NCBI GenBank assembly: GCA_037441525.1
Contig: JBBISA010000028.1
Location: 1-51,692 of the forward strand
Source: SKVR01 sp037441525
GTDB lineage: Bacteria; Bacteroidota; Bacteroidia; Bacteroidales; UBA7960
Direction: 5' to 3'
Length of the DNA stretch: 51,692 nt
Part shown: positions 15,781-24,812 of the stretch, one piece after another
Layout of the letters: each line of letters opens with the position of its first letter
How positions within the stretch are numbered: the first letter of the stretch is position 1
Notes under the pieces: generated by a model
Database searches by the model: none
The model's input: the letters and a program-made list of their open reading frames with translations, nothing else
What the model was told of the DNA's origin: nothing
Position numbers and translations under genes: made by a program

Positions 15781-18700
15781 ATGCAAAACGAATTACCGGA
15801 ACAGGCAGGGCTTTATTCACGCGAGAATGAACACGATAGCTGTGGTATAGGCTTCGTGGCCAGTATAAAGGGCCAGAAATCGCACGAAATTGTAAAGCGC
15901 GGACTCGAGGTATTGAGCAACATGGCCCACCGCGGAGCCGAAAGCTCAGACAATGTTACGGGCGATGGGGCTGGGATACTGGTTCAAATCCCTCATAGTT
16001 ATTTTAAAAGAGAAATAAAAAATATTCCCCTGCCAGGCGAATATGGGGCAGGCACCCTGTTTTTACCCGTTGATGAAGCTGATCGGCAGGCCTGTGAAAA
16101 TATTTTTTACCGAATACTCAAAGACGAAAAGCTGGAACTTATCGGTACACGTAATGTCCCTGTTGACAACAGTGCTATGGGCGAAATTGCCCGTATTACA
16201 GAACCATTTATGATACAGGTTTTCGTTACCGGCTCCTACGAACAGGACGACCTTGAACGGAAATTATACGTGGTGAGAAAACTTACTGAAAAAGAGATCA
16301 GAGAATCTGATATCAAAACCAAAGGCTTTTTTTATATCCCCAGTCTTTCGAGCAAGATAATGATTTACAAGGGGATGTTTACCCCTGAACAGCTGGCAGA
16401 TTATTATCCTGACTTACGCGATAAAAACTTTGAAAGTGCCATAGCCCTGGTACATTCGCGTTTCAGCACCAATACCTTTCCAACCTGGTCGCTGGCACAA
16501 CCGTTCAGATTTATTGCCCATAACGGCGAAATCAATACCATAAAGGGAAACAGACTGTGGATGCAGGCAAGAGAATCGCTCCTAAAAACCGATATTTTCG
16601 GCAAAGACCTGCAGAAGTTGTTCCCCATTATCGAGCCTGGCATGAGTGATTCTGCTTCACTTGACAATGTTCTCGAGTTCCTGGTGCTTACCGGCCGTAC
16701 ATTGCCACATGCTTTGGCTATGATGGTTCCCGAATCATTTAACGATAAAAACCCAATTCCGCAGAGTCTTAAGGAATTCTATGAGTTCCATTCTACAATT
16801 ATGGAGCCCTGGGACGGACCAGCATCGTTGTTGTTCTCTGACGGGCGCTATGTGGGCGGAACCCTTGACCGGAACGGCCTCAGACCATCGCGCTATCTTA
16901 TTACCAACGAGGATCTGATTGTTATGGGAAGCGAAACTGGAGTGCAAACATTTCCAGATGATCAAATAAAGCAAAAAGGTCGCTTACGTCCAGGAAAAAT
17001 CCTGTTGCTCGACACCAAACTGGGCGTGATCATTTCTGACGAGGAACTAAAAAGCCAGTTGTCGCGCACCAACCCTTACGGAAACTGGTTAAGGGAACAT
17101 CGTCTCGACCTCGAACAGATAGAAGTTAAAGAACGGGTACCTTCAGGGCTGGGCAAAAAATATACTACCTGGCTCAAGGCCTTCGGTTATACCAAAGAAG
17201 ACGTAGAGCAGATTGTGAAGCCTATGGCTGCTGAAGGTAAAGAACCTGTGGGTTCAATGGGTAACGATACCCCGCTGGCTATCCTGTCTGATAAACCGCA
17301 GAGGCTGTTCAATTATTTTAAGCAGCAGTTTGCCCAGGTAACCAACCCACCCATCGACCCCATCCGCGAAGGGCTGGTAATGTCGCTTACCAACTACATC
17401 GGTTCGCTGAACAAAAACCTGCTCGAAGAATCATCAACCATCTGCAAACTCATCCGCTTCAAAAGCCCCATTATCAACAATACTGACCTGGGGAAAATCA
17501 AGGACCTGCGGTTTGCCGATTTTTCCAATGTAATTTTGCCCATGGTATTTAACCCGGCCGGCGGGGGAGCAGCCCTTGCCGAAGCATTGGAAAAACTTTG
17601 TCAGGAAGCTGAAAATGCGGTGGACAATCATTTAAACTATATTATCCTTTCCGACAGGAACATCGATAAACTTCATGCCCCCATTCCATCTCTGCTTGCG
17701 GTTGCCACAGTGCACCATCATCTGATAAAAACCAAGAAAAGGATGCAGGTGGGTTTGGTGGTAGAAACCGCCGAACCCCGCGAAGTGATGCATTTTGCCC
17801 TTTTACTTGGCTTTGGTGCCAGCGTTATTAACCCCTACGGTGCTTTTGCCATTATCGACGACCTGGTTAAGAAGGGCGAGATTAAAATGGAATACAATGC
17901 CGCGCGCGAATACTTTATCAAGGCTGTAGATAGCGGATTGCTTAAAATTCTTTCCAAAATGGGTATTTCAACCCTACGCAGTTACCATGGTGCCCAGATA
18001 TTTGAAGCTGTGGGCCTTGCCAGCGAAGTGGTTGATAAATATTTCAACGGCACTGCCTCGCGCATTGGTGGCATCGGGTTGGACGAAATTGCGCTCGAGG
18101 CATCTATGCCCCATCAGCAGGCCTTTGCCGAACCCCACGAAAACGGGGCCTATATGCCGCCCAACCTTGGATTTTATGCTTTCAGGGTTAATGGTGAGCA
18201 CCATGCCTGGAATCCCGAATCAATAGGGCTTTTGCAGTGGGCAACCAAAACCAACAATTACGAAAAATACAAAGAATACGCAAAACTGGTGAACGAGCAA
18301 AACCGCAAGCCGGTGTTTTTAAGAGGGTTTCTCGACTATAAAACTAACCCCATACTTATTGATGAGGTAGAGCCGGTTGAGTCTATAATGAAACGTTTCG
18401 TTACTGGTGCCATGTCCTATGGTTCAATAAGCAAGGAAGCCCACGAAGCGTTGGCTATTGCTATGAACCGCATTGGCGGGCGCAGTAATACCGGCGAAGG
18501 GGGAGAAGACCCTGAGCGCTATTACCCCGAGCCCGATGGCACCAATAAAAGGAGCGCCATCAAACAGGTTGCCTCGGGCCGTTTTGGTGTTACCACAGCA
18601 TACCTTGTAAATGCCGATGAGCTGCAAATTAAAGTTGCCCAGGGTGCCAAGCCTGGCGAGGGAGGACAACTGCCAGGTTTCAAGGTAAACGGAATAATTG

Positions 18701-20304
18701 CCCGTTTAAGAAATTCAACCCCGGGGATTACCCTTATTTCACCACCCCCGCACCACGATATTTATTCTATTGAAGACCTGGCACAGTTGATTTTCGACCT
18801 GAAGTGCACCAACCCAAAGGCTAAAATCAGTGTTAAACTGGTTTCAGAATATGGAGTGGGTACCATTGCCGCCGGGGTTGCCAAAGCCAAAGCCGACCTG
18901 ATTACTATCAGCGGTTTGGAAGGTGGCACCGGTGCCAGCCCGGTAAGCTCTATTAAACATGCCGGTTTGCCCATGGAGCTTGGTATTGCAGAAGCTCATC
19001 AAACCTTGGTTATGAACGACCTGAGGGGCAGGGTAAAGCTCCAGACCGATGGTCAGCTAAAAACCGGCCGCGATGTGGTGCTGATGGGTATCCTGGGCGC
19101 AGAGGAATTTGGCTTTTCAACAGCAGCCCTTATCACCTTGGGTTGTGTTATGATGAGAAAATGCCATTTGAACACCTGTCCCGTTGGTGTAGCTACACAG
19201 GATGAATACCTGAGGAAAAAATTTCTGGGCAAGGCCGACTATGTTGAGAATTTCTTCAGGTTTATAGCCCAGGATGTACGTGAAATTTTAGCTGAGTTGG
19301 GAGCCCGCACCTTTGAAGAAATCGTGGGTCGCACCTATCTGCTTCAGCCCCGCACCGATATCGATCACTGGAAAGCGAAGCATATTGATGTTTCCAGGAT
19401 GATATACTATCCGCCTCAATCTTATGAAAATGCTCTCAGTTTTAATCAGCCCCAGCATCATAAAATTGAGAATATTATGGATACCAGGCTGATTGAAGCA
19501 TCAGAAAAGGCTATCGCAAGCGGTGAAAAGGTATGGATGTCTGAAAATATTAAAAATACCGACCGTGCAGTAGGGGCTATGTTGTCGGGTAGGATTGTAA
19601 TGGTGAACGCAACCCATCAATTGCCCGAAGATACCGTAAATGCCCGCTTCTACGGTTCAGCAGGGCAAAGCTTTGGAGCATTTCTTACCAATGGTGTAAC
19701 ATTTACCCTCGAAGGCGACGCAAACGACTACCTGGGCAAAGGATTATCGGGAGGTAAAATTATTGTGGTGCCCCCTGCCGCCAGTAAATTTGTCCCGGAA
19801 GAGAATATAATCATCGGAAATACCGTGCTCTATGGTGCAACGTCGGGCGAACTTTATGTGCGTGGGATTGCCGGCGAACGCTTTGCCGTAAGGAATTCTG
19901 GTGCTTTGGCCGTTGTGGAAGGTGTTGGCGATCACGGTTGCGAATACATGACCGGAGGCCGGGTAGTTATCCTGGGTGAAACCGGACGCAACTTTGCTGC
20001 CGGTATGAGTGGCGGTATTGCTTATGTGCTCAACATCAAAGGTAATCTTGAATATCTTTCCAACATGGGGCTGGTTGAACTTAGTCCGCTGGAAGACCTT
20101 AACGATGTGAAGGAGTTGCAGGGCATGATAGGGAAACACCTGCTCTATACCCGAAGCCGCCTTGCTGAAGATGTGCTGGTGAACTGGAATCTTTATGTAA
20201 AGAAGTTTGTAAAGGTTATTCCGTTGGAATACAAGCGTGTGCTTCAGGAGATGCAACTGGAAAGTATTCGTCAGAAAATTGAAATGGCTGAAAGCGCCTA
20301 CTAA
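15781..20304 (+). CDS. gltB: Glutamate synthase, large (alpha) subunit
   Basis: A 1507-residue GOGAT large subunit that moves the amide nitrogen of glutamine to 2-oxoglutarate. The N-terminal class II amidotransferase has its nucleophile Cys21 in HDSCGIGFVA, with a 20-residue propeptide before it that is normally removed. A central domain follows, then the FMN-binding synthase domain (about 850-1210: NTGEGGEDPERY, GRFGVTTAYL, KPGEGGQLPG, GLEGGTGASP). The [3Fe-4S] ligands are Cys1122, Cys1128 and Cys1133 (CVMMRKCHLNTCPVG). The C-terminal GXGXG beta-helix occupies about 1260-1460. Full length, followed after 36 nt by gltD. The long 5' leader suggests regulation at the RNA level. Confidence 0.97.
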   Translation: MQNELPEQAGLYSRENEHDSCGIGFVASIKGQKSHEIVKRGLEVLSNMAHRGAESSDNVTGDGAGILVQIPHSYFKREIKNIPLPGEYGAGTLFLPVDEADRQACENIFYRILKDEKLELIGTRNVPVDNSAMGEIARITEPFMIQVFVTGSYEQDDLERKLYVVRKLTEKEIRESDIKTKGFFYIPSLSSKIMIYKGMFTPEQLADYYPDLRDKNFESAIALVHSRFSTNTFPTWSLAQPFRFIAHNGEINTIKGNRLWMQARESLLKTDIFGKDLQKLFPIIEPGMSDSASLDNVLEFLVLTGRTLPHALAMMVPESFNDKNPIPQSLKEFYEFHSTIMEPWDGPASLLFSDGRYVGGTLDRNGLRPSRYLITNEDLIVMGSETGVQTFPDDQIKQKGRLRPGKILLLDTKLGVIISDEELKSQLSRTNPYGNWLREHRLDLEQIEVKERVPSGLGKKYTTWLKAFGYTKEDVEQIVKPMAAEGKEPVGSMGNDTPLAILSDKPQRLFNYFKQQFAQVTNPPIDPIREGLVMSLTNYIGSLNKNLLEESSTICKLIRFKSPIINNTDLGKIKDLRFADFSNVILPMVFNPAGGGAALAEALEKLCQEAENAVDNHLNYIILSDRNIDKLHAPIPSLLAVATVHHHLIKTKKRMQVGLVVETAEPREVMHFALLLGFGASVINPYGAFAIIDDLVKKGEIKMEYNAAREYFIKAVDSGLLKILSKMGISTLRSYHGAQIFEAVGLASEVVDKYFNGTASRIGGIGLDEIALEASMPHQQAFAEPHENGAYMPPNLGFYAFRVNGEHHAWNPESIGLLQWATKTNNYEKYKEYAKLVNEQNRKPVFLRGFLDYKTNPILIDEVEPVESIMKRFVTGAMSYGSISKEAHEALAIAMNRIGGRSNTGEGGEDPERYYPEPDGTNKRSAIKQVASGRFGVTTAYLVNADELQIKVAQGAKPGEGGQLPGFKVNGIIARLRNSTPGITLISPPPHHDIYSIEDLAQLIFDLKCTNPKAKISVKLVSEYGVGTIAAGVAKAKADLITISGLEGGTGASPVSSIKHAGLPMELGIAEAHQTLVMNDLRGRVKLQTDGQLKTGRDVVLMGILGAEEFGFSTAALITLGCVMMRKCHLNTCPVGVATQDEYLRKKFLGKADYVENFFRFIAQDVREILAELGARTFEEIVGRTYLLQPRTDIDHWKAKHIDVSRMIYYPPQSYENALSFNQPQHHKIENIMDTRLIEASEKAIASGEKVWMSENIKNTDRAVGAMLSGRIVMVNATHQLPEDTVNARFYGSAGQSFGAFLTNGVTFTLEGDANDYLGKGLSGGKIIVVPPAASKFVPEENIIIGNTVLYGATSGELYVRGIAGERFAVRNSGALAVVEGVGDHGCEYMTGGRVVILGETGRNFAAGMSGGIAYVLNIKGNLEYLSNMGLVELSPLEDLNDVKELQGMIGKHLLYTRSRLAEDVLVNWNLYVKKFVKVIPLEYKRVLQEMQLESIRQKIEMAESAY

Positions 20305-20340
20305 ATGTTTAATCATTAACAGGAAAAAACAAGAGATAAC

Positions 20341-21771
20341 ATGGGAGACCCCAAAGGATTTATAACAGTTGCCCGAAAGGAAAGTGGCAACCGTCCGATT
20401 CACGAAAGAATTCACGATTACGGCGAGGTAGAACAAACCCTCAACGATGAAGACCGCAAGCTACAGGCATCGCGGTGTATGGATTGCGGAATACCGTTTT
20501 GCCAGTGGGCTTGCCCCGTTATGAACAATATGCCCGAATGGCAGGATGCCATCTATAAGAATAACTGGAAACTTGCCATCGACATTTTGCACAATACCAA
20601 CAATTTCCCTGAGTTTACCGGCCGTATTTGCCCGGCTCCCTGCGAAATGGGCTGCGTGCTTGCTATAGATGAAGAGCCCGTTACTATCCGCGAGAACGAA
20701 GCTGCTGTTACAGAAAAAGCCTATGAAAGGGGCTATATTCAACCAAAACCACCACGTATCCGCACCGGGAAAAAGGTAGCTGTTATTGGTTCGGGCCCGG
20801 CAGGTCTTGCCTGCGCCGACCTTCTCAACAAAGCCGGACATTGGGTAACCGTTTTCGAAAAGGAGGATACTGCGGGCGGATTGTTACGCTACGGAATCCC
20901 CGATTTTAAATTGGCTAAACATGTTATTGACCGCCGCCTGAATGTTTTAATTCAGGAAGGCCTCGAAATAAGAACAAACACACACGTTGGGATTGATGTT
21001 TCGGCCGAGGAACTCTATGCCCAATACGATGTTGTCTGCCTTGCAATTGGAGCCATGAAACCCCGCGATCTGCCCGTGGAAGGGCGCAATCTGAAAGGAA
21101 TTCATTTTGCCATGGAATACCTTACCCAGCAAAATAAGGTGGTAAGGGGTGATGTTTTTGACAATATTGAAAGAATACTTGCCCGCAACAAGAACGTTTT
21201 GGTTATTGGTGGTGGCGATACCGGCTCTGACTGCGTTGGAACGGCCAACCGGCAGAAGGCAAAGTCGATAACTCAGATAGAGATTATGCCCAAACCACCT
21301 CACAAACGTGATGTAAACAACCCATGGCCTTATTGGGCTAAAGTGGTGAAAACATCAACCTCGCACGAGGAGGGATGCGAACGTTTCTGGAACGTCGCTA
21401 CTAAGCGGTTTATTGGTGAAAATGGCCATGTTAAACAGGTTGAGCTGGTTGATGTGGATTGGACAAAAGGCAAAAACGGACTTATGGAAATGAAAGAAAT
21501 GCCCGACACACTTCGCATCATCGATGTTGATTTGGTGCTGCTTTCCATGGGGTTTGTGCACCCTGTGCATGAGGGGTTGCTCACCGATTTGAAAATTGAC
21601 CTTAGCGACCGCGGAAACATTAAAATTAATAAGAAACATCAGGCTTCAAGAGCCAAAGTATTTGCCACAGGCGACAGCATTTCAGGTGCAAGTCTTGTGG
21701 TTACCGCCATAGCTTCCGGACGCAAAGCAGCTGCAGATATTATGGAATATCTCGCTGTGAACGGACGGTAG
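20341..21771 (+). CDS. gltD: Glutamate synthase, small (beta) subunit
   Basis: A 476-residue NAD(P)H-dependent flavoprotein that feeds electrons to GltB. Two N-terminal [4Fe-4S] clusters are set by Cys46, 49, 54 and 58 (CMDCGIPFCQWACP) and by Cys97, 101 and 105 (CPAPCEMGC). The FAD-binding motif is VIGSGPAGLACADLL and the NAD(P)H-binding motif VIGGGDTGSDC. The end FATGDSISGASLVVTAIASG is the usual second FAD contact. Same strand and spacing as expected of the gltBD operon, closed by the terminator at 21807-21862. Confidence 0.97.
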   Translation: MGDPKGFITVARKESGNRPIHERIHDYGEVEQTLNDEDRKLQASRCMDCGIPFCQWACPVMNNMPEWQDAIYKNNWKLAIDILHNTNNFPEFTGRICPAPCEMGCVLAIDEEPVTIRENEAAVTEKAYERGYIQPKPPRIRTGKKVAVIGSGPAGLACADLLNKAGHWVTVFEKEDTAGGLLRYGIPDFKLAKHVIDRRLNVLIQEGLEIRTNTHVGIDVSAEELYAQYDVVCLAIGAMKPRDLPVEGRNLKGIHFAMEYLTQQNKVVRGDVFDNIERILARNKNVLVIGGGDTGSDCVGTANRQKAKSITQIEIMPKPPHKRDVNNPWPYWAKVVKTSTSHEEGCERFWNVATKRFIGENGHVKQVELVDVDWTKGKNGLMEMKEMPDTLRIIDVDLVLLSMGFVHPVHEGLLTDLKIDLSDRGNIKINKKHQASRAKVFATGDSISGASLVVTAIASGRKAAADIMEYLAVNGR

Positions 21772-21806
21772 TTATTTTTTGTTTTTGTTATAATCAAAGT
21801 GTTGTT

Positions 21807-21862
21807 GATTGTCCCGGACATGTGCCCTGTCAGGCAGATTCTTGTCCGGGACAGTCGTTTTT
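21807..21862 (+). terminator. Terminator of gltBD
   Basis: A 14-bp stem with one G-T pair (21807-21820 with 21843-21856; core TGTCCCGGACA and TGTCCGGGACA) encloses a second small hairpin (GCCCTGTCAGGC) and is followed by five T at 21858-21862, 36 nt after the gltD stop. Confidence 0.8.
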
Positions 21863-21970
21863 AACCCGGCTAAGTCATTAGTTCATTACATTCCTAATGG
21901 CTAATCCGGGTTTATTGACAGTCATCATAAATAATATAAGCTTACAAATCCGGGTTAAATCATCGGATTT
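21863..21970. repeat. Two further hairpins sharing a CCGGGTT motif
   Basis: Arms 21863-21881 and 21894-21912 form a 19-nt imperfect inverted repeat beginning AACCCGG and ending CCGGGTT, with three mismatched or G-U positions. AATCCGGGTT recurs at 21947-21956, where AAATCCG and CGGATTT (21964-21970) form another stem. There is no following U-run, so they are not obvious terminators. Confidence 0.5.
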
Positions 21971-22063
21971 TGGCAAACAACTTTGCTGGGTTAGATGTTA
22001 AATTGTTATCTTTATAATCATTTCCAAGTTTTACGATTTATTGTTATACTAAAAATGTTAAGC

Positions 22064-22498
22064 ATGAAATTTAGAATATTCGCCCTTATATTTTTTGTGG
22101 CAGCTGCCCCGGTCATTAATTCCTGTAGTGAAGATGATGAAGAGTTCGAAAACATAAAACAGATTCAATCATATCTTCAATCAGGTTCATGGTTGGTGCT
22201 GAACTTTTTAGAAAGAGGGAGCGATGAAACATATCACTATTTTGGATACAACATCACCTTCGCCAAAAACGGCGATTTATCGGCATCCAATGGCTCCAAT
22301 ACCGTAAATGGTACTTGGCAGGTTGCCAAAACCAGCAATGGCGTTAAAATGATCATTGATTTCAATGCATTTAACAAGTTCGAAGATTTGAACGAAGACT
22401 GGGATTTTGTTTCCTATTCGCCCATACGCATCGATTTAATGCATGTAAGTGGCGGAAACGGTGGTACCAAGTACCTCAATATTCAGAAGGTTAATTAG
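22064..22498 (+). CDS. Lipocalin-like lipoprotein of unknown function
   Basis: A 144-residue lipoprotein. I start it at the ATG at 22064 (MKFRIFALIFFVAAAPVINS), which gives a clean signal peptide with lipobox and acylated Cys after VINS. A start at 21995 would put unsuitable residues before the signal. The mature part begins with an acidic stretch (SEDDEEFENIKQ). It then has a beta-rich pattern, SWLVLNFLERG, YNITFAKNGDLSAS and NGTWQVAK, matching small lipocalin-like domains common in Bacteroidota. No ligand can be predicted. It is convergent with thrC, with 11 nt between the stop codons. Confidence 0.75.
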   Translation: MKFRIFALIFFVAAAPVINSCSEDDEEFENIKQIQSYLQSGSWLVLNFLERGSDETYHYFGYNITFAKNGDLSASNGSNTVNGTWQVAKTSNGVKMIIDFNAFNKFEDLNEDWDFVSYSPIRIDLMHVSGGNGGTKYLNIQKVN

Positions 22499-22509
22499 AA
22501 CTTGAGAGC

Positions 22510-23814
22510 CTATTTATGGGTGTAAATAAAATCCATTAACTGTCCGAAATCATTTCGCAGGGACGCAAACGTTTCCTCTTTATCACTCACCAGTTGCAGT
22601 TGAGTTGGCAGTTTTCCATTTATTTCCATAAACGTTTGCAAAGTGTCGGGAAATTTAGCCGGATGGGCTGTTTCCAGAAAAACAACATTTGCTTTTGCAT
22701 CTATTTTTTCAAGATACATTTTTGAACCCAACCAGGCAACAGCACCATGTGGGTCCATTAGATATGATGTTTTCTTTAAAACATCTTGGATAGCATTGTG
22801 GGTTTGCTCGTCGTTGAAGGAGCAGGCGTAAATATTTTTGCAAAATTCGGGATGGCTGTTGCCAAATATATCAAGCATGCGGGCATAATTGCTGGGATTT
22901 CCAACGTCCATGGCATTGCTTATAGTTTGCACCGACGGCCTAGGTATATAACTACCGGTACTAAAGTATTGCGGAACCACATCGTTGATATTGGTCGCAG
23001 CTACAAAACGGCTTACTTTAAGGCCCATTGCAGAAGCTAATAAACCGGCAGTCAGGTTTCCAAAGTTACCACTGGGAACGCAAAAAACCAGGGGCTTGCC
23101 GCTCTGGTTTAGTTGGGTTGCAGCCCAGAAATAATAAAACGACTGCGGAATCAACCGCGCAATATTAATACTGTTGGCCGAAGTAATAAGGAACGCTTCA
23201 TTCAGTTCTTTGCTGGCCAGTACTCTTTTTGCCAGAGCTTGACAATCATCAAAAGTGCCCTCTACCTCAATGGCATGAATATTACTGCCCCATGTGGTAA
23301 TTTGTTTTTGTTGCAAAGGGCTGACTTTACCTTTGGGAAATAAAACATATACTTCAATTCCCTGTACATCGTAGAACCCTGCAGCAACAGCGCTTCCTGT
23401 GTCGCCCGAAGTGGCTACAATAACCTTCAGGGGCCTTTTTTCGCCACGAAGAAGATAGGACATCAGTCGCGACATAAACCTTGCTCCTACATCTTTAAAA
23501 GCCATGGTAGGGCCATGAAACAGCTCAAGGGTGTAAATATTATTTTCGAGTTGCACCAGAGGTATTTCAAAGTTCATGGTTTCATTAACCAGTTCCTTCA
23601 GGTCACTTCCCGGAATCTCATTTCCCATAAAAGCATTTGCAACTTCAAAGGCAATTTCGGGCAGAGATTTCTTATTCATAGAATCGAAAAATTCCTGGCT
23701 CAGGGAAGGAATTCTTTCGGGCATGTAAAGACCGCCATCATCGGCCAGGCCTTTTAATACTGCATATTGAAGACTTACAGGTTGCGATTTTTTGTTTGTA
23801 GAGTAGTAGTGCAT
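22510..23814 (-). CDS. thrC: Threonine synthase
   Basis: A 434-residue PLP enzyme converting O-phosphohomoserine to threonine, the last step of the pathway. The start MHYYSTNKKSQPVSLQYAVL with KGLADDGGLYMPE, and the PLP lysine Lys107 in FHGPTMAFKDVG, are diagnostic; VATSGDTGSAVAAGF and VPSGNFGN bind the cofactor phosphate and substrate. It is the last gene of the twelve-gene cluster, 36 nt after thrB. I see no strong terminator after it. Confidence 0.96.
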   Translation of the reverse strand: MHYYSTNKKSQPVSLQYAVLKGLADDGGLYMPERIPSLSQEFFDSMNKKSLPEIAFEVANAFMGNEIPGSDLKELVNETMNFEIPLVQLENNIYTLELFHGPTMAFKDVGARFMSRLMSYLLRGEKRPLKVIVATSGDTGSAVAAGFYDVQGIEVYVLFPKGKVSPLQQKQITTWGSNIHAIEVEGTFDDCQALAKRVLASKELNEAFLITSANSINIARLIPQSFYYFWAATQLNQSGKPLVFCVPSGNFGNLTAGLLASAMGLKVSRFVAATNINDVVPQYFSTGSYIPRPSVQTISNAMDVGNPSNYARMLDIFGNSHPEFCKNIYACSFNDEQTHNAIQDVLKKTSYLMDPHGAVAWLGSKMYLEKIDAKANVVFLETAHPAKFPDTLQTFMEINGKLPTQLQLVSDKEETFASLRNDFGQLMDFIYTHK

Positions 23815-23850
23815 CTGGGTTATCGGGTTTCAGCTTCATAAATAAAATAT

Positions 23851-24780
23851 TTACCGCTCTATTGTGGCTCCGGCAGGGTTAATGGCAGATACATACCTGT
23901 TACTGCCTATACCATCATTGGCCAGTTCTTTAGCCAGTATTTCAACCAGATTCTGAGCAGTTTCATCATCCCTGCAAAGGGCAAAAACTGAAGGGCCTGA
24001 ACCGGAAATCCCGAATCCAATGGCATTGTTTTTCATAGCTATCCGGCGCATTTCAAAGAAACGGGGTATAAGCATTGCCCTTACAGGTTCAATAATATGG
24101 TCTTCCATACTACGGCCTATGAGGTCTATATCTTTCAGGCAAAGCCCGGCCACAAGCCCGGCTACGTTTCCCCATTGTTTTACTGCATCAGAGATGGAAA
24201 CGCTTGTTTTAAGGATTCTTCGGGCTTCGCTGGTGGGAATTTCAACATAAGGATACAATACCGCCAAACGCAATGATTCAGGATAGGGCAGTCTAACCAC
24301 ATCCAACGGTTGGTAGCTGCGGATAAGCACCACACCTCCCAGTAGCGAAGGGGCAACATTGTCGGCATGGGCATTGCCGCAAGCCAGTCTTTCGCCTTCC
24401 ATTGCCAGGGGAAGAAGTTTTTCACGGGTCAGGGGATTTCCCATGAGCTCGTTAATAGCCACCAGACCGGCTACAGCACTGGCCGAGCTGGAACCCAGAC
24501 CACTTCCAAAGGGCATTTGCTTGTAAAGTTCAACGCTAACCCCCTGGCCGATATTCAATTGTTTGAGATAGTATTTGACAACAGCGGTAACAATATTCTT
24601 GTCGGGATTGTAGGACAGGCGACCCTCATCGCCTTCAATATGGTCGAGAGTTACTTGTCCCGAATCATTCAGGCGCATAATTACCTTGTCGCCAGGGCTA
24701 TGAAGGGCCAATCCCAGAACATCATATCCGCAACTGATATTGGCCACTGTGGCCGGCGCAAAAACACTAACTGATTGCAT
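23851..24780 (-). CDS. thrB: Homoserine kinase
   Basis: A 309-residue GHMP kinase phosphorylating homoserine. The ATP loop is MPFGSGLGSSSASAVAGL (from residue 89), the N-terminus VFAPATVANISCGYDVLGLA is typical, and the third GHMP motif is GISGSGPSVFAL near the C-terminus. It lies between thrA (32 nt) and thrC (36 nt) in the order usual for threonine operons. Confidence 0.96.
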   Translation of the reverse strand: MQSVSVFAPATVANISCGYDVLGLALHSPGDKVIMRLNDSGQVTLDHIEGDEGRLSYNPDKNIVTAVVKYYLKQLNIGQGVSVELYKQMPFGSGLGSSSASAVAGLVAINELMGNPLTREKLLPLAMEGERLACGNAHADNVAPSLLGGVVLIRSYQPLDVVRLPYPESLRLAVLYPYVEIPTSEARRILKTSVSISDAVKQWGNVAGLVAGLCLKDIDLIGRSMEDHIIEPVRAMLIPRFFEMRRIAMKNNAIGFGISGSGPSVFALCRDDETAQNLVEILAKELANDGIGSNRYVSAINPAGATIER

Positions 24781-24812
24781 ATTTAAAGAATGCTTTTTGT
24801 CCGTTCAAATTT

